Source: Blautia sp. BIOML-A1 (GTDB lineage: Bacteria > Bacillota > Clostridia > Lachnospirales > Lachnospiraceae). Taken from it: DNA of 64,000 bases. The notes under the pieces were generated by a model, which made no database searches, had not been told where the DNA came from, and saw nothing but the letters and a program-made list of their open reading frames with translations. Positions 54,995-64,000 of this stretch are shown in pieces. Every line of letters begins with the position of its first letter. The stretch's first letter is position 1. The stretch spans positions 42,481 through 106,480 of the forward strand of contig NZ_WWVR01000007.1 in the NCBI RefSeq assembly GCF_009883055.1, written 5' to 3'. A program made the translations under genes and the position numbers.

Positions 54995-56654
54995 CAAAAC
55001 AGCTCCCCCCTACAAACTCCCGAAGAAGAGAATTCCGCGGGATATCGTCGCTCGGTACTGCGACAAAATAATCCAGGAATTTGAGAAGGCGTTTCGCTTC
55101 CAGATACTCCGGCTCGTCCTTGCCGATCCCGAACAGAAGCGGCTCTGCATAAAGCTTCAGGCAGGCGAGTTCATAGACAAGTGCGGAGTTAAACATCACA
55201 TCTGCCTCTTCCTGATACGGGAAGATGTTTGCTTCCTCTCCTCTTCTTACCGACGGCCATCTGGCGATCGTTTCCTTTGCACTCGTTCCACGCGTTCTCG
55301 CATCACGCACGATCCTTCGGATCAGTCTGCCATCCGTGGTCGGAATACGGTTGTGTCTGTCGACATTCAGCTGTGTCAGTGCGCTGATATAGATCTTGAA
55401 TTTGCTTTCTTTCGGGAGGGAATGGCTCAGTTTGTCGTTAAGCCCGTGGATTCCCTCGATAACGAGGACATCGTCTTTCCCAAGCTTAAGGAAATCTCCC
55501 CGGTATTCCCTGTGGCCTGTCACAAAGTTAAATACCGGAAGTTCAATGCGTTCTCCACGGAGAAGTGCCAGCATATCTTCGTTGAATTTCTCCACGTCCA
55601 GGGCTTCCAGGCATTCATAATTCCTCTCACCGTATTCATCCAGAGGTGTATCTTCTCTGTTCTTGAAATAGTTGTCTACAGCGATCGGATGCGGCTTCAT
55701 GCCATGTGCTGTGAGCTGGATCGACAGACGATGCGAAAAGCTGGTCTTTCCTGATGAAGACGGACCTGCGATCATGATGAATTTCCTGCTTCCATCTGCT
55801 ACGATCTGCTGTGCGATCCTGGAAATCCTGGCCTCCTGAAGTGCTTCCTGGACCAGAAGGATGTTCCGCACCCCTTCTCTGGTGATCCGGTCATTCAGAT
55901 CACCAACGTAGGAGATATCCATCTTTTCTGCCCATTCCTGGGATTCCTTCTGTACCCTGAATATTTTTTCCTCCGGGGCAAACGGCGGAATCGTAAATGG
56001 ATCACTGCGCTCTGGCAGTTCCAACACAAATCCCTCATCATAAAGCTTCAGGTCAAAATACTTCACATATCCTGTATGATCTGCCATATATCCATAGAAA
56101 TAATCTTCATAATTCTCGATGTTGTAGATATTTACCCTGGAAACACGGCGGTAACGGAAGAGTTTTTCCTTATCATACATATGATGCTGATGAAACAATG
56201 CAATCGCGTCAGCTGTACTGACAGATTTCTTGCCGATCGGCAGGCATGCATCCGCGATTCTGTGCATCTCTTCTCTTATCTGATCCAGAAATCCCTGATT
56301 CAGACCCGGGAATCCGTTTATTGTAAAATAATATCCTGATCCGACAGAATAATGGATTTCCACCTTCTCCACAGTTTCCTTACCTGCCACATCATAAATC
56401 GCCTTAAGGAGCACCAGGCAGGCACTTCTTTTGTAGGTGGAAAATCCTATATGATCTCTGATCGTCACAAATCTCACAGTACAGTCACGCTTTACCTTCT
56501 TGTGAAGCTCCCGGAGCCTTCCGTCTGCTGTAACCAGTATGATCGGAAACTCTGTATCTTTCTGATATTCATCGACAATATCCCTGTAGGAAGTCCCACA
56601 GGGATATTCTTTTATATCACCATTGACAGTTACTTTTGCCATTTTTTGTTCCAT
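54987..56654 (-). CDS. Nucleoside (uridine-like) kinase with TGS/ThrRS-type N-terminus
   Basis: 555 residues. The N-terminus is a TGS domain and a threonyl-tRNA-synthetase second-additional-domain-like region. The C-terminal 270 residues are a phosphoribulokinase/uridine-kinase P-loop domain (GPSSSGKTSFSHRLS, DNYFKNREDTPLDE, VIEGIHGLND). It is commonly annotated as nucleoside kinase in Clostridia; the substrate is inferred. Confidence 0.85.
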   Translation of the reverse strand: MEQKMAKVTVNGDIKEYPCGTSYRDIVDEYQKDTEFPIILVTADGRLRELHKKVKRDCTVRFVTIRDHIGFSTYKRSACLVLLKAIYDVAGKETVEKVEIHYSVGSGYYFTINGFPGLNQGFLDQIREEMHRIADACLPIGKKSVSTADAIALFHQHHMYDKEKLFRYRRVSRVNIYNIENYEDYFYGYMADHTGYVKYFDLKLYDEGFVLELPERSDPFTIPPFAPEEKIFRVQKESQEWAEKMDISYVGDLNDRITREGVRNILLVQEALQEARISRIAQQIVADGSRKFIMIAGPSSSGKTSFSHRLSIQLTAHGMKPHPIAVDNYFKNREDTPLDEYGERNYECLEALDVEKFNEDMLALLRGERIELPVFNFVTGHREYRGDFLKLGKDDVLVIEGIHGLNDKLSHSLPKESKFKIYISALTQLNVDRHNRIPTTDGRLIRRIVRDARTRGTSAKETIARWPSVRRGEEANIFPYQEEADVMFNSALVYELACLKLYAEPLLFGIGKDEPEYLEAKRLLKFLDYFVAVPSDDIPRNSLLREFVGGSCFDV

Positions 56655-56681
56655 AACAAACCCTCCCGTTTACCCTTGATG

Positions 56682-57464
56682 TCACAATGTTATATACGGG
56701 CTTTTTATTTTTGCACATGAAATCTGAAGCTTCGGAAATTTCTGACTCAGTTTTTTCTTCATGGCCTCCATAAAAATATATTCTGTTCCATAATGTCCGG
56801 CATCTATGATCGGAAGACCGGCAGCTACGGCATCAATTCCCGTATGATGATCAATATCACCGGTAACGTACACCTGCGCTCCCTTTGCCAGTGCATCCGG
56901 GATCATACTCTTGCCGCTTCCCGTACAGACTGCCGCCTTCTGCACCAGACAATCCGGATCACCGTAAACTCTGACATCATGAAGTGCAAGAGCCTTTTTG
57001 ACAAAGTCTCCGCACTCTCTCAGCGTCATCTGCTCCGGAAGCATTCCGACACGGCCAAATCCCTCACAGCCGTCCTTTGTCTCCTCTGTCACAGAAAGGA
57101 CTTCTCTGTCCGTAAGCTTCAGATAATCCGCGCTCAGTTCAGCCATACCAAGTACATCATAGTTGGTGTGCATGGCATAATAGGAAATATTATTCCTGAT
57201 CAGACGCATAATTTTTCTTCCGGACGAGTCATAATTATTGATCCTCTTGATTCCGCCAAAGATCATCGGATGATGCGTGATGATCATATCTGCACCTTCC
57301 TGAACTGCCTCCTCAAGCGTTTCCTCTGTCAGGTCCAATGCGAGAAAGACATGAAAAACACCCTCCTCATCATCTCCGACCAGAAGTCCGACGTTGTCCC
57401 AGTTCTCTGCCGCCTCTGCCGGATATTCATGATCCAGCCATGCTGTCAGTTCCTTAACTTTCAT
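56682..57464 (-). CDS. Nif3-like dinuclear metal-centre hexameric protein
   Basis: 260 residues with the NIF3 signatures WDNVGLLVGD, ITHHPMIFGGIKRI and the C-terminal DAGHYGTEY metal ligands. It is annotated as GTP cyclohydrolase I type 2 in some genomes, an activity not general to the family. It overlaps trmK by 11 bases, an order conserved from Bacillus (YqfO-TrmK). Confidence 0.9.
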   Translation of the reverse strand: MKVKELTAWLDHEYPAEAAENWDNVGLLVGDDEEGVFHVFLALDLTEETLEEAVQEGADMIITHHPMIFGGIKRINNYDSSGRKIMRLIRNNISYYAMHTNYDVLGMAELSADYLKLTDREVLSVTEETKDGCEGFGRVGMLPEQMTLRECGDFVKKALALHDVRVYGDPDCLVQKAAVCTGSGKSMIPDALAKGAQVYVTGDIDHHTGIDAVAAGLPIIDAGHYGTEYIFMEAMKKKLSQKFPKLQISCAKIKSPYITL

Positions 57465-58170
57465 AATGATTCAGGGCAGCCAGGATAAGCTGCCTCTCCT
57501 CCTCGATTTCTTTTTTGCGTTTAACCGCACTCTCTCCAGTGGCTTCTTTCAGTCTTTCCAGAATCTCTTCGTGGATCCTTAATTCCCGCTCCAGATATTT
57601 CTTAAGAACCGGATGTCTCTTCTCCAGAAGGAATCTGCCAAACATCTCTTCCTGTATACTCCACGGCAAGGTCTGCTCTTCTGTTTTTCGATCCACCTTG
57701 AGGATCGGGTAAAACTTGCCGTCCTCAAGGATCATTTCTTCTTCTGTAATGCGAAATCCGTTTTCAAGAAGGAAGTGTCGAAAATGCGGAATATCCGACT
57801 GTGGCTGAAGGATCATCTCCTGAAAATCTTCCCAGACACTTCTGCCATCCGTAAGAATGCGCTCCATCAAAGGTCCTCCCATTCCCGCGATAACCAGAGT
57901 ATCTCCCTCTCCATGTCCGATATCAGCCAGTCCGTCACAGCGTCTGGTTTCTATGTAAGAACCCAAGCCATACTGTTCAATATGTGCTCTCGCTCTGGAT
58001 AATGGTCCTTCTGCAACATCTGTTGCAATCGCTCCCGGGATCCTGCCCTGAAGCTTCAGGTATACCGGCAGATATCCATGATCGCAGCCCACATCCACCA
58101 GTCGGTTTCCCTCTGTCACCATATCGGCGATCGCACAAAGCCTCCTGGATATCTGTACTGAAGCACCCAT
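57454..58170 (-). CDS. trmK: tRNA (adenine-22-N1)-methyltransferase
   Basis: 238 residues of a Rossmann methyltransferase with the SAM motif VDVGCDHGYLPVYL and AGMGGPLMERIL, typical of TrmK. It forms m1A22 in tRNAs. Its start shares one base with the rpoD stop. Confidence 0.93.
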   Translation of the reverse strand: MGASVQISRRLCAIADMVTEGNRLVDVGCDHGYLPVYLKLQGRIPGAIATDVAEGPLSRARAHIEQYGLGSYIETRRCDGLADIGHGEGDTLVIAGMGGPLMERILTDGRSVWEDFQEMILQPQSDIPHFRHFLLENGFRITEEEMILEDGKFYPILKVDRKTEEQTLPWSIQEEMFGRFLLEKRHPVLKKYLERELRIHEEILERLKEATGESAVKRKKEIEEERQLILAALNHYES

Positions 58171-59294
58171 CAGTCCAGATAATCCTTCAGCTTGCGGCTG
58201 CGGCTCGGATGACGCAGCTTGCGCAGTGCCTTCGCCTCGATCTGACGGATACGCTCTCTGGTGACGTTGAATTCCTTACCAACCTCTTCAAGAGTACGTG
58301 CACGTCCGTCATCCAGTCCGAAACGAAGTCTTAAGACTTTCTGTTCTCTCTCTGTCAGCGTTCCAAGCACTTCGATCAGCTGCTCCTTGAGCAGGGTAAA
58401 TGCTGCCGCATCTGCCGGTACCGGAACATTGTCGTCCTGGATAAAGTCTCCAAGATGGCTGTCCTCCTCCTCACCAATCGGAGTTTCCAGAGATACTGGT
58501 TCCTGAGAGATCTTGAGGATCTCACGGACTCTCTCTACATTCATATCCATCTCTTCTGCAATTTCTTCCGGAGTAGGTTCACGGCCTAACTCCTGCAGTA
58601 ACTGACGGGAAACACGGATCAGTTTGTTGATGGTTTCTACCATATGCACCGGAATACGGATAGTTCTGGCCTGGTCCGCGATCGCTCTTGTGATCGCCTG
58701 ACGGATCCACCAGGTTGCATAGGTACTGAATTTATATCCTTTACGGTAGTCAAATTTCTCAACTGCCTTGATAAGTCCGAGGTTTCCTTCCTGGATCAGA
58801 TCCAGAAACAGCATTCCGCGTCCCACATAACGCTTCGCAATGCTGACTACCAGACGAAGGTTGGCTTCTGCCAGACGTTTCTTGGCTTCCTCATCGCCCT
58901 GCTCCATACGCTTCGCAAGCTCGATCTCCTCGTCTGCTGTAAGAAGGCTGACTTTACCGATCTCCTTGAGATACATACGGACCGGATCCTCAATGCTGAC
59001 ACCTTCCGGCACTGAGAGATCGATCTTATCGAGCTCGATCTCTTCCTCATCATCGAGCTTATCCAGATCTGCATCATCGTCCAGCATCAGGCTATCGTCA
59101 TTCCCTGAAATACGGAGAACATCTACTCCGCTGGCTTCCAGGAAATCGTATACCTTCTCCATCTGTTCAACTTCCAGGGGCTGATCTTTGAAGAAATCAC
59201 TGATCTCCTGGTATTCCAGTACATTTTTTTTCTTTTTTGCAAGCTCCAGAAGTTCAACCAGTTTCTCGCTGAATTTACCCATATTCATTTCCAT
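58170..59294 (-). CDS. rpoD: RNA polymerase primary sigma factor (SigA/RpoD)
   Basis: 374 residues. Region 1.1 is N-terminal. Regions 1.2-2.4 include [28 protein letters not shown] and [14 protein letters not shown]. Region 4.2 has [20 protein letters not shown]. There is no long non-conserved region insert, as usual in Firmicutes. It lies downstream of dnaG in the macromolecular-synthesis arrangement. Confidence 0.97.
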   Translation of the reverse strand: MEMNMGKFSEKLVELLELAKKKKNVLEYQEISDFFKDQPLEVEQMEKVYDFLEASGVDVLRISGNDDSLMLDDDADLDKLDDEEEIELDKIDLSVPEGVSIEDPVRMYLKEIGKVSLLTADEEIELAKRMEQGDEEAKKRLAEANLRLVVSIAKRYVGRGMLFLDLIQEGNLGLIKAVEKFDYRKGYKFSTYATWWIRQAITRAIADQARTIRIPVHMVETINKLIRVSRQLLQELGREPTPEEIAEEMDMNVERVREILKISQEPVSLETPIGEEEDSHLGDFIQDDNVPVPADAAAFTLLKEQLIEVLGTLTEREQKVLRLRFGLDDGRARTLEEVGKEFNVTRERIRQIEAKALRKLRHPSRSRKLKDYLD

Positions 59295-59332
59295 AGGTGC
59301 TCATTCCTCCATATAGTGTTTATATTTTATCC

Positions 59333-61135
59333 TTATTCAAAAGAAATATGCAGTTCCCGGCGTTTTCGGCCGAGTTCCTCTAATTCTTTTTTTGCTTTGA
59401 TGATCTCCTGCAGTCCCGCGATATCCGCAGGATTCCAGTTCCGGTTTTTTTCTGCAAGGCTCTCTGTCTTGATCCGAAGAAGCGTATCGGCAAATGCCTG
59501 ATCCTGCTCCTTTGGCGTCTCAAGATGGATCGTCGCATTAAACAACGAGGCAACCTCTCTCTGCTGTTCACTGTCCGTAAAGCTGTTCAGAAGTCTGGCG
59601 GGATTTACATCTCCCTCCTCCCTCTGTGCAAACAGCATGCCTGCGACTTCCCGATACAGAGGGACCACAAAATCCTCCGGTGTCAGATACTGTGCCACCT
59701 TATCAAAAATCTTCGGATAGGTGACGATCCAGGTCAGCATCAGTTTCTGCGCCTGTTCAGATGCATTTTCTTTCTTTTTCTTAGCGGTACTATCCTGACT
59801 TTTCTTTGGCTGCACGCGGTATTCTGCCGGTGTCCCCTTAAGTGCCAGTGTGTTGACTCTCTTCTTTAAATCCTCGGTACTGATCCCGTACTGTCCCCGG
59901 TATTTCCTGACAACAGCCTCGATATAGAGATTCCGCTCCAGTTCATCCTTCAGTTCCAGGATCATCTCCGCACAGCGTTCAAAAAAGCGGTTCTGCCCCT
60001 GCGGTTCCTCCATCTGGAACTCACTCTCTGCCACACTGACCCGGAACATAAAGCTGTCAGATGCCTGCTTAAGCCGTTCCTCAAAAGCCTCCGCCCCAAG
60101 ATTCTTGATGAATTCATCCGGATCTTTATATGGGCGCAGATTCACGACCCTGGAATTCAGCCCCGCTTCCCGAAGAATCGGGATCGCACGAAGTGCCGCA
60201 CGGACACCGGCTTCATCACTGTCATAAAGAAGCAACACCTCCTGCGTGTAACGCTTCAGAAGGCTTGCATGTCCCGAGGTAAGCGCTGTTCCAAGAGAAG
60301 CAACGGCATTTGTGAATCCTGCCTGGTGCATGGAGATCACATCCATATATCCCTCACAGAGGATCAGATACTTCTGCCTGGTTGTCCTTGCCACATTCAG
60401 TCCATACAGGTTTCTGCTCTTGTCAAAAATCTTAGTTTCCGGAGAGTTCAGATACTTCGGTTTGCCATCTCCCATGACACGGCCGCCAAAACCGATCACA
60501 CGGTTATTGACATCCATGATCGGAAAGATCACACGGTTCCAGAACTTGTCATACATTCCATGGCGTTCATCTACATTGAACAGACCCGATTCCCGAAGCC
60601 GGTCATCGCTGTATCCTTTGGATTTGAGGAACTGATACAGGCCACCGCCAAATTTATCTGAATACCCGAGTCCAAACTTACGTAAGGTCTCCTCGCTGAG
60701 ACCGCGGCCGGTAAGATACTGGTATCCCTGCTCCCCCTTTTCTGTGCGGAGCTGATAATAAAAATACTGTGCAGCCTGCTTATTGATCTCCAGAAGTTCC
60801 GTCCTCTCCTGTACCTTCTCTCTCACTTCTTTGGAATATTCGATCTTTGGAAGTTCTACTCCTGCCCTGTCAGCCAAATGCTTCAGTGCCTCCCCAAATG
60901 TATAATTCTCATATTCCATAATAAAATTAAAAACATTTCCGCCGGCTCCGCAGCCAAAGCAATAATACATCTGCTTTCCCGGCGTCACGGAAAACGAAGG
61001 TGTTTTCTCATTATGAAAGGGACACAGTCCGAAATAAGAACTTCCCTTCCGTGTTAGTTTCACATATTGGGATACCACATCTACAATATCATTCTTCTGA
61101 CGTACTTCTTCAATGATATCGTCGGAATAACGCAT
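59333..61135 (-). CDS. dnaG: DNA primase
   Basis: 600 residues. The CHC2 zinc finger is at the N-terminus (CPFHNEKTPSFSV, YYCFGCGAGG), followed by the TOPRIM core (ILCEGYMDVISM, LLYDSDEAG) and a DnaB-interacting C-terminal region. It synthesises replication primers. Confidence 0.97.
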   Translation of the reverse strand: MRYSDDIIEEVRQKNDIVDVVSQYVKLTRKGSSYFGLCPFHNEKTPSFSVTPGKQMYYCFGCGAGGNVFNFIMEYENYTFGEALKHLADRAGVELPKIEYSKEVREKVQERTELLEINKQAAQYFYYQLRTEKGEQGYQYLTGRGLSEETLRKFGLGYSDKFGGGLYQFLKSKGYSDDRLRESGLFNVDERHGMYDKFWNRVIFPIMDVNNRVIGFGGRVMGDGKPKYLNSPETKIFDKSRNLYGLNVARTTRQKYLILCEGYMDVISMHQAGFTNAVASLGTALTSGHASLLKRYTQEVLLLYDSDEAGVRAALRAIPILREAGLNSRVVNLRPYKDPDEFIKNLGAEAFEERLKQASDSFMFRVSVAESEFQMEEPQGQNRFFERCAEMILELKDELERNLYIEAVVRKYRGQYGISTEDLKKRVNTLALKGTPAEYRVQPKKSQDSTAKKKKENASEQAQKLMLTWIVTYPKIFDKVAQYLTPEDFVVPLYREVAGMLFAQREEGDVNPARLLNSFTDSEQQREVASLFNATIHLETPKEQDQAFADTLLRIKTESLAEKNRNWNPADIAGLQEIIKAKKELEELGRKRRELHISFE

Positions 61136-61155
61136 TGCCCATCCTCCTCTGCTGC

Positions 61156-62163
61156 TTAATAGCCCTCCCAGGACTTCGGTATGTATATCTGCCGGAACTT
61201 CTCCATAGAATACTGATCTGTCATACCTGACAGGTAATCACAGACCGCCTGGGATACAGGTTCTCCTCTCTTTATGAGCTCCTGATATTCTCTGGACATC
61301 TGTTCCGGATTATCAATATAATATTCGTATAATTTCGTGAGCATTCTGATTGCTTTCTGCTCTTCTTTCTTTGCCTCCGGATGCATATATACATTCTGGA
61401 ACATAAGCGACCGAAGATTCATCAATGCCTCAAAGATCTCTCCCGACATCTCTATATGATCCCTGCCAAGACTGTTCTCAATAATATCGTGCACGAATGT
61501 ATTCAGGCGTTCTCTTGTCGTATAGCCAAGAAGTATCCGAAGCGTGACCGGTATATCGTCCTCGGTCAGGATGCCTGCTCTCTGGGCATCATCCATATCA
61601 TGATGAATATAAGCGATCTTGTCTGAAAAACGAACGATCTGTCCCTCCAGAGTCGCAGGTTTCCCGCTGAGACGGTGGTTCAGAATTCCATCCCGCACTT
61701 CCCACGTAAGATTCAGTCCTTCTCCGTTCTTCTCCAGAACCTGTACAACCTGGATGCTCTGCCGGTAATGGGCAAAACCTCCCGGATGGATCTCATTTAA
61801 TGCATGCTCACCGGCATGGCCAAACGGCGTATGCCCAAGATCATGTCCAAGTGCGATTGCCTCAACCAGATCCTCATTCAGCCGGAGAGCCTTGGCGATC
61901 GTCCGGGCAATCTGTGATACCTCAAGAGTATGCGTAAGACGATTCCTGTAATGGTCACCATGCGGTGCAAGAAACACCTGCGTCTTATCCTTGAGTCTGC
62001 GAAATGCCTTGCTGTGAAGAATCCTGTCACGGTCTCTCTGATAAACAGTCCTGACATCACACTCTTCTTCTGCACGTTCTCTCCCTCTGGAATGAGCACT
62101 GTGTGCCGCATACGGATTCAAAAGTTCCAGTTCCTGCTGTTCCATCTTCTCTCTGATATTCAT
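61156..62163 (-). CDS. dgt: Deoxyguanosinetriphosphate triphosphohydrolase-like protein
   Basis: 335 residues of the HD dNTPase family: NRLTHTLEVSQIAR, the HDLGHTPFGHAGE motif and a later YIHHDMDD metal site. It removes triphosphate from dNTPs. I chose the ATG at 62163 because GAGG lies 8 bases upstream; an ATG two codons earlier nearly touches it. It is the first gene of the dnaG-rpoD operon. Confidence 0.9.
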   Translation of the reverse strand: MNIREKMEQQELELLNPYAAHSAHSRGRERAEEECDVRTVYQRDRDRILHSKAFRRLKDKTQVFLAPHGDHYRNRLTHTLEVSQIARTIAKALRLNEDLVEAIALGHDLGHTPFGHAGEHALNEIHPGGFAHYRQSIQVVQVLEKNGEGLNLTWEVRDGILNHRLSGKPATLEGQIVRFSDKIAYIHHDMDDAQRAGILTEDDIPVTLRILLGYTTRERLNTFVHDIIENSLGRDHIEMSGEIFEALMNLRSLMFQNVYMHPEAKKEEQKAIRMLTKLYEYYIDNPEQMSREYQELIKRGEPVSQAVCDYLSGMTDQYSMEKFRQIYIPKSWEGY

Positions 62164-62188
62164 AAGCATATCCTCTACCGTACAAATG

Positions 62189-62200
62189 GTTCACAGTAAC
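62189..62200 (-). repeat. Partial copy (half) of the dispersed palindromic repeat
   Basis: GTTACTGTGAAC on the minus strand matches half of the palindrome of copies A-C. It lies between the dgt promoter and start codon. At 12 bases it may be chance. Confidence 0.4.
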
Positions 62201-62213
62201 GACAAAATTCCTT

Positions 62214-62242
62214 ATATTAATATATTCTACATAATGTTTCAA
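62214..62242 (-). promoter_or_regulatory. Promoter of the dgt-dnaG-rpoD operon
   Basis: TTGAAA (62242-62237) and TAATAT (62219-62214), spacing 17 on the minus strand. Confidence 0.75.
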
Positions 62243-62355
62243 ATTCCTCTTTTTTTCAAAAAAATTTCTTTTTTATCTCGCAGATGTCTTTCTCATACAT
62301 CTGAGTGTATCCTCGCAGGGCATTTCTGCGTTATAGAAAGCACTCTGTAATAACA

Positions 62356-62383
62356 CAAAAAAACTCCTGATGTAACAGGAGTT
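62356..62383 (-). terminator. Terminator after the tRNA-Leu cluster
   Basis: AACTCCTG (62362-62369) and CAGGAGTT (62376-62383) with a T7 tail on the minus strand. Confidence 0.88.
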
Positions 62384-62389
62384 CTCTCA

Positions 62390-62474
62390 TGCGGAAGATG
62401 GGACTTGAACCCACACGAGCGCAATGCTCACAAGATCCTTAGTCTTGCTCGTCTGCCAGTTCCGACACTTCCGC
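62390..62474 (-). tRNA. tRNA-Leu (AAG), copy 1
   Basis: 85-base class II tRNA. Acceptor GCGGAAG/CTTCCGC, discriminator A, anticodon stem CAAGA/TCTTG with loop CTAAGGA (anticodon AAG). The long variable arm is GAGC-ATTGC-GCTC and the T-arm GGGTTCAAGTCCC. CCA not encoded. Confidence 0.93.
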
Positions 62475-62518
62475 ATATCGCATTTCATGGAAACATACAT
62501 TTCCTCGCGACAAATGTT

Positions 62519-62547
62519 AGTATAACAAAAGGTAATGTAAAAGTCAA
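62519..62547 (-). promoter_or_regulatory. Promoter of tRNA-Leu copy 1
   Basis: TTGACT (62547-62542) and TATACT (62524-62519), spacing 17. Confidence 0.8.
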
Positions 62548-62556
62548 TACCTTTCA

Positions 62557-62641
62557 TGCGGAAGATGGGACTTGAACCCACACAAGCGCAATGCTTACAA
62601 GATCCTTAGTCTTGCTCGTCTGCCAGTTCCGACACTTCCGC
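62557..62641 (-). tRNA. tRNA-Leu (AAG), copy 2
   Basis: Differs from copies 1 and 3 only in the variable arm, where GAGC/GCTC has become AAGC/GCTT: a compensated G-C to A-T pair that keeps the stem. Confidence 0.93.
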
Positions 62642-62692
62642 ATATCGCATTTCTCCGGGAATTCTTTATTCTCTTCCCTCGCGATAGATATT

Positions 62693-62721
62693 AGTATAAC
62701 AAAAGGTAGTACATAAGTCAA
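62693..62721 (-). promoter_or_regulatory. Promoter of tRNA-Leu copy 2
   Basis: TTGACT (62721-62716) and TATACT (62698-62693), spacing 17. Confidence 0.8.
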
Positions 62722-62730
62722 TACCTTTCA

Positions 62731-62815
62731 TGCGGAAGATGGGACTTGAACCCACACGAGCGCAATGCTCACAAGATCCTTAGTCTTGCTCGTCTGCCAG
62801 TTCCGACACTTCCGC
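62731..62815 (-). tRNA. tRNA-Leu (AAG), copy 3
   Basis: Identical to copy 1. The spacers after each copy are also similar (the sequences ATATCGCATTTC and CCTCGCGA recur), so the cluster arose by tandem duplication of a unit of about 170 bases. Confidence 0.93.
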
Positions 62816-62866
62816 ATATCGCATTTCATCGGGAATTCTTTGCTCTCTTCCCTCGCGACAAGTAGT

Positions 62867-62895
62867 AGAATACCAGAAGCCATTCACAAAGTCAA
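62867..62895 (-). promoter_or_regulatory. Promoter of tRNA-Leu copy 3
   Basis: TTGACT (62895-62890) and TATTCT (62872-62867), spacing 17. Confidence 0.75.
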
Positions 62896-62986
62896 GCATT
62901 TTTTGAAATTTTTTCATTTTTTTATAAATTTAATTCAATTCGCAAATACCACCAGCCATATCGTTGACTGATGGTATTGCTGTTTC

Positions 62987-64000
62987 CTAGCTTAATTCCG
63001 CAATTCTGCTGACCGCAACATAGATCTCCTGAATCTTATACCAGGTGGAATAATCCGTGATCCCTGTTTCCGAAAGACCGAATATATTCTGGAATTTACG
63101 GACTGCAGCTTTTGTCTGCTCTCCATAAATCCCATCTACACCCACCTTCGGAATCGCTGGATACGCCTCTGCGATCACATTCAGCTGTTCCTGAATCTGC
63201 CGGACTTTATTTCCCGTTGCGCCAATATTAAGATCATATCCGGGCCAGGACAGGGGAATTCCCGATATTCCCTCTGCGACGTTGATATAGATATCATTTC
63301 CATAAAAATACCTGAGGATCTCAATCGGTGAATATCCTCTGTCTCCTAACGACTTACTGCCCCACTGTGTCATCCAGCCCCGGTCCTTACACTGCACCTG
63401 ACGTCCGTCACAGTACTGCGTCAGGATCGGCTGCCGCACATCCGGTCTGGACAGATAATTCTCAAAAAGCTCATCCACAATCCTCGAAATGCTGTCAAAT
63501 ATATTTCTCCCGCGTATCCACTTATGATCATAGGCCGTGGAAGAAGTGATCGTGAAATCTTTGCCTTTATTCCGGTACCATTCTGTATAAACCCTGTTCA
63601 GTGTAAAGGACATGATCGCCAGTACATTCGCCCGTATCGTATCGTCCGGCCAGGTCGCATAAATCTCACTGCTTGCTACATTTTTGATATAATCTTTATA
63701 ACGCACATAGTAATCCTGTGCTGTAGTGTCGTTCACCGGCCCGTCATGTACAACAACATATTCCGGGATCACAACCCGGCTCAAAACAATCTCTCCGCTC
63801 TCTCCTACCGGCTTTACCTCCGCCTCTTCTATCTTGGGTGGATATTCTCCCCACAGAGTATGAGGACCGATCACAAGACGCTCAAACTCTGCACCTGCCT
63901 GAAATGCAAGTCTTACCGGCTGCTCTGCCCTGACCGATGGAAGAACCTGTATACCTGCAATTTCCGAGTTTTCAAAACCTTCCGCCTCTACCTGAACCGT
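62987..64000 (-). CDS. Peptidoglycan-binding domain protein (start lies beyond the window)
   Basis: The last 338 residues are visible; the frame is open to the window edge. The visible beginning ends a beta-rich segment (IAGIQVLPSVRAEQPVRLAF). A SpoIID-like domain follows at about residues 75-220 (YKDYIKNVASSEIYATWPDD, ILRYFYGNDIYI). The C-terminal 75 residues are a PG_binding_1 domain (VRQIQEQLNVIA, VDGIYGEQTKAAVRKFQ). It is probably a wall- or spore-associated protein; catalytic activity is not established. Confidence 0.75.
   Translation of the reverse strand, partial: TVQVEAEGFENSEIAGIQVLPSVRAEQPVRLAFQAGAEFERLVIGPHTLWGEYPPKIEEAEVKPVGESGEIVLSRVVIPEYVVVHDGPVNDTTAQDYYVRYKDYIKNVASSEIYATWPDDTIRANVLAIMSFTLNRVYTEWYRNKGKDFTITSSTAYDHKWIRGRNIFDSISRIVDELFENYLSRPDVRQPILTQYCDGRQVQCKDRGWMTQWGSKSLGDRGYSPIEILRYFYGNDIYINVAEGISGIPLSWPGYDLNIGATGNKVRQIQEQLNVIAEAYPAIPKVGVDGIYGEQTKAAVRKFQNIFGLSETGITDYSTWYKIQEIYVAVSRIAELS

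Noticed and set aside
62390..62815. CRISPR-like spaced repeats
   Set aside because: The three spaced repeats fold as tRNA-Leu genes with promoters; unit and spacer lengths do not fit CRISPR.

Overview
The window is a bacterial chromosome segment. Low-to-moderate GC, consistent AGGAGG ribosome sites, TTGACA-17-TATAAT promoters, A-type RNase P RNA and sporulation/germination-type wall proteins point to a Firmicute of class Clostridia. The gene neighbourhoods (dgt-dnaG-rpoD-trmK-nif3-nucleoside kinase; rimP-nusA-ylxR-ylxQ-infB-rbfA-nrnA-truB-ribF) fit Lachnospiraceae, possibly Blautia-like. The species is inferred, not shown.

Layout. 1-4.7 kb: a minus-strand housekeeping operon (yicC-remA-gmk-rpoZ-rimO-pgsA-cinA), divergent from the ribosome quality-control gene rqcH. 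6.7-9.9 kb: thrC, a SleB-type wall hydrolase with two tandem promoters, and the decayed start of a probable efflux-adaptor gene. 10-14 kb: a cytidylate-kinase-like gene, a DUF362 protein and an autoregulated GntR-ABC operon. 14-20.9 kb: an apparently catalytically dead GH13 debranching-enzyme homologue, exonuclease III, DUF1292, dut, nrdG and pnp. 21-29.7 kb: rpsO and the translation/transcription-factor operon rimP to ribF. 29.8-34 kb: a type IIA topoisomerase pair (ParC/ParE-like), then two identical tRNA-Glu genes. 34.6-43.3 kb: a PTS-IIC-like permease, ppk1, a Ppx/GppA protein, a DUF815 ATPase, pheA and folC. 43.4-45.3 kb: a CmpB-like membrane protein and pyrBI. 45.3-47.3 kb: a two-gene Septu-like (PtuAB) defence cassette. 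47.5-47.9 kb: rnpB. 48-53.8 kb: a very large secreted repeat protein split into two frames. 54-62.2 kb: a LuxR-type regulator and the dgt-dnaG-rpoD-trmK-nif3-nucleoside-kinase operon. 62.4-62.8 kb: three tRNA-Leu genes, each with its own promoter. The window ends in a partial peptidoglycan-binding protein.

Most of the window is core information processing: transcription (rpoZ, nusA, rpoD), translation (infB, rbfA, rimP, rimO, truB, trmK, rpsO, tRNAs), RNA decay (pnp, nrnA, yicC, rnpB), replication (dnaG, topoisomerase) and nucleotide supply (gmk, dut, nrdG, dgt, pyrBI). The accessory interest lies in four places. (1) The secreted repeat protein's two reading frames meet at an in-phase A AAA AAC heptamer, so frameshifting, phase variation or a recent indel must be considered. 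(2) A PtuAB cassette sits between pyrBI and rnpB. (3) A palindromic dispersed repeat recurs, one copy lying exactly where the efflux-adaptor remnant ends. (4) Leader hairpins precede the nusA operon and pnp, both of which are autoregulated in model bacteria. I see no CRISPR array, rRNA, transposase, prophage or reverse transcriptase.
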